A DNA stretch of 64,000 nucleotides from Garcia nutans (taxonomy: Eukaryota; Streptophyta; Magnoliopsida; Malpighiales; Euphorbiaceae), in contig CANTUV010000072.1 in NCBI GenBank assembly GCA_947685225.1, positions 6,944,001 to 7,008,000 of the forward strand. The letters run 5' to 3'. Within the stretch, counting starts at the first letter, position 1. Each line of letters starts with the position of its first letter. The position numbers were made by a program, and so were the translations under genes. Below are positions 63,927 to 64,000 of this stretch, piece by piece. A model generated the notes under the pieces. That model ran no database searches. It was not told where the DNA came from and saw nothing but the letters and a program-made list of their open reading frames with translations.

Positions 63927-64000
63927 GATTACCTCTTCACTTTCTGGTAATGGTTATTGAGCTAGGAATTCTGCCACTGCTCTACCTTTGATTGTTTTCC
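63927..64000 (-). pseudogene. Element B first RNase H, C-terminal end (partial)
   Basis: Minus strand text KTIKGRAVAEFLAQ followed by a stop, then PLPESEEVI, matching A 16470-16540. It continues beyond the window. Confidence 0.75.

Larger units (their letters stand above)
52308..64000 (-). mobile_element. Element B: Tat/Ogre element with antisense gene cassette (3' part, runs off the window)
   Basis: Minus-strand copy of the same architecture as A. From its 3' end: LTR 56482-52308 (holding a chromovirus solo LTR), PPT 56499-56483, TCTGG minisatellite, second purine tract, AT palindromes, antisense PMD gene (57840-60109, plus), antisense DUF7745-like gene (60536-61740, plus), hairpin repeats, then integrase and archaeal RNase H on the minus strand to the window end. 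Gag, pro and RT would lie beyond 64000. Confidence 0.9.

Noticed and set aside
1..64000. tRNA, rRNA or microRNA genes
   Set aside because: No cloverleaf, rRNA core or credible precursor hairpin was recognised by eye; only tRNA-complementary primer sites are present. A tRNAscan-SE run would be decisive.

Overview
The window is plant nuclear DNA made almost entirely of nested, decaying retrotransposons. I found no ordinary host gene, tRNA, rRNA or CRISPR array. The plant call rests on a plant-type L1 LINE with a zf-RVT zinc finger and RNase H, a Ty3/gypsy chromovirus, Tat/Ogre-lineage Ty3/gypsy elements with a second (archaeal-type) RNase H, and cargo genes with the plant mobile domain (PMD). 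AT-richness and family content suggest a eudicot. The species cannot be read from the window.

Layout, left to right. 1-1842: 3' part of a LINE. 2666-46127: chromovirus 'E' (5' LTR, gag, pro, RT, RNase H, integrase, chromodomain, 3' LTR), split twice. Tat/Ogre element 'A' (9093-38626) sits in E's integrase/chromodomain ORF with TSD CTTAT. The deletion derivative 'D' (40151-46076) sits in E's 3' LTR with TSD ATAGG. A is itself split by the minus-strand, pol-less element 'C' (20481-32967, TSD AATGG), which landed in an antisense gene of A. The order is therefore E first, then A and D into E, then C into A. Right of E lie a minus-strand copia remnant (46270-47560), the 3' end of a diverged Tat-like element 'F' (47562-51960) holding a reversed LTR, and element 'B' (52308-64000, minus strand, running off the window). 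B's 3' LTR holds a 2.6 kb chromovirus solo LTR.

Most unusual content: between integrase and 3' LTR, elements A and B carry a two-gene cassette in antisense to the retrotransposon. One gene is PMD-like (six exons, all introns phase 0) and one resembles the plant DUF7745 family (two exons). C keeps only the PMD gene. Each gene has its own TATA box. The cassette comes with three kinds of structured repeat: hairpin repeats in the DUF7745 intron and at the pol/cassette junction, AT-rich perfect palindromes upstream of the PMD promoter, and a minisatellite before the polypurine tract whose short arms change in matched pairs around a TCTGG core. All visible PMD copies carry stops or splice damage, as do all the pol genes, so these are fossils. 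The repeated architecture across three copies still points to a lineage that travelled with antisense cargo. PMD proteins are known to help silence transposons in Arabidopsis, so a role of the cargo in host silencing is a reasonable but untested inference.
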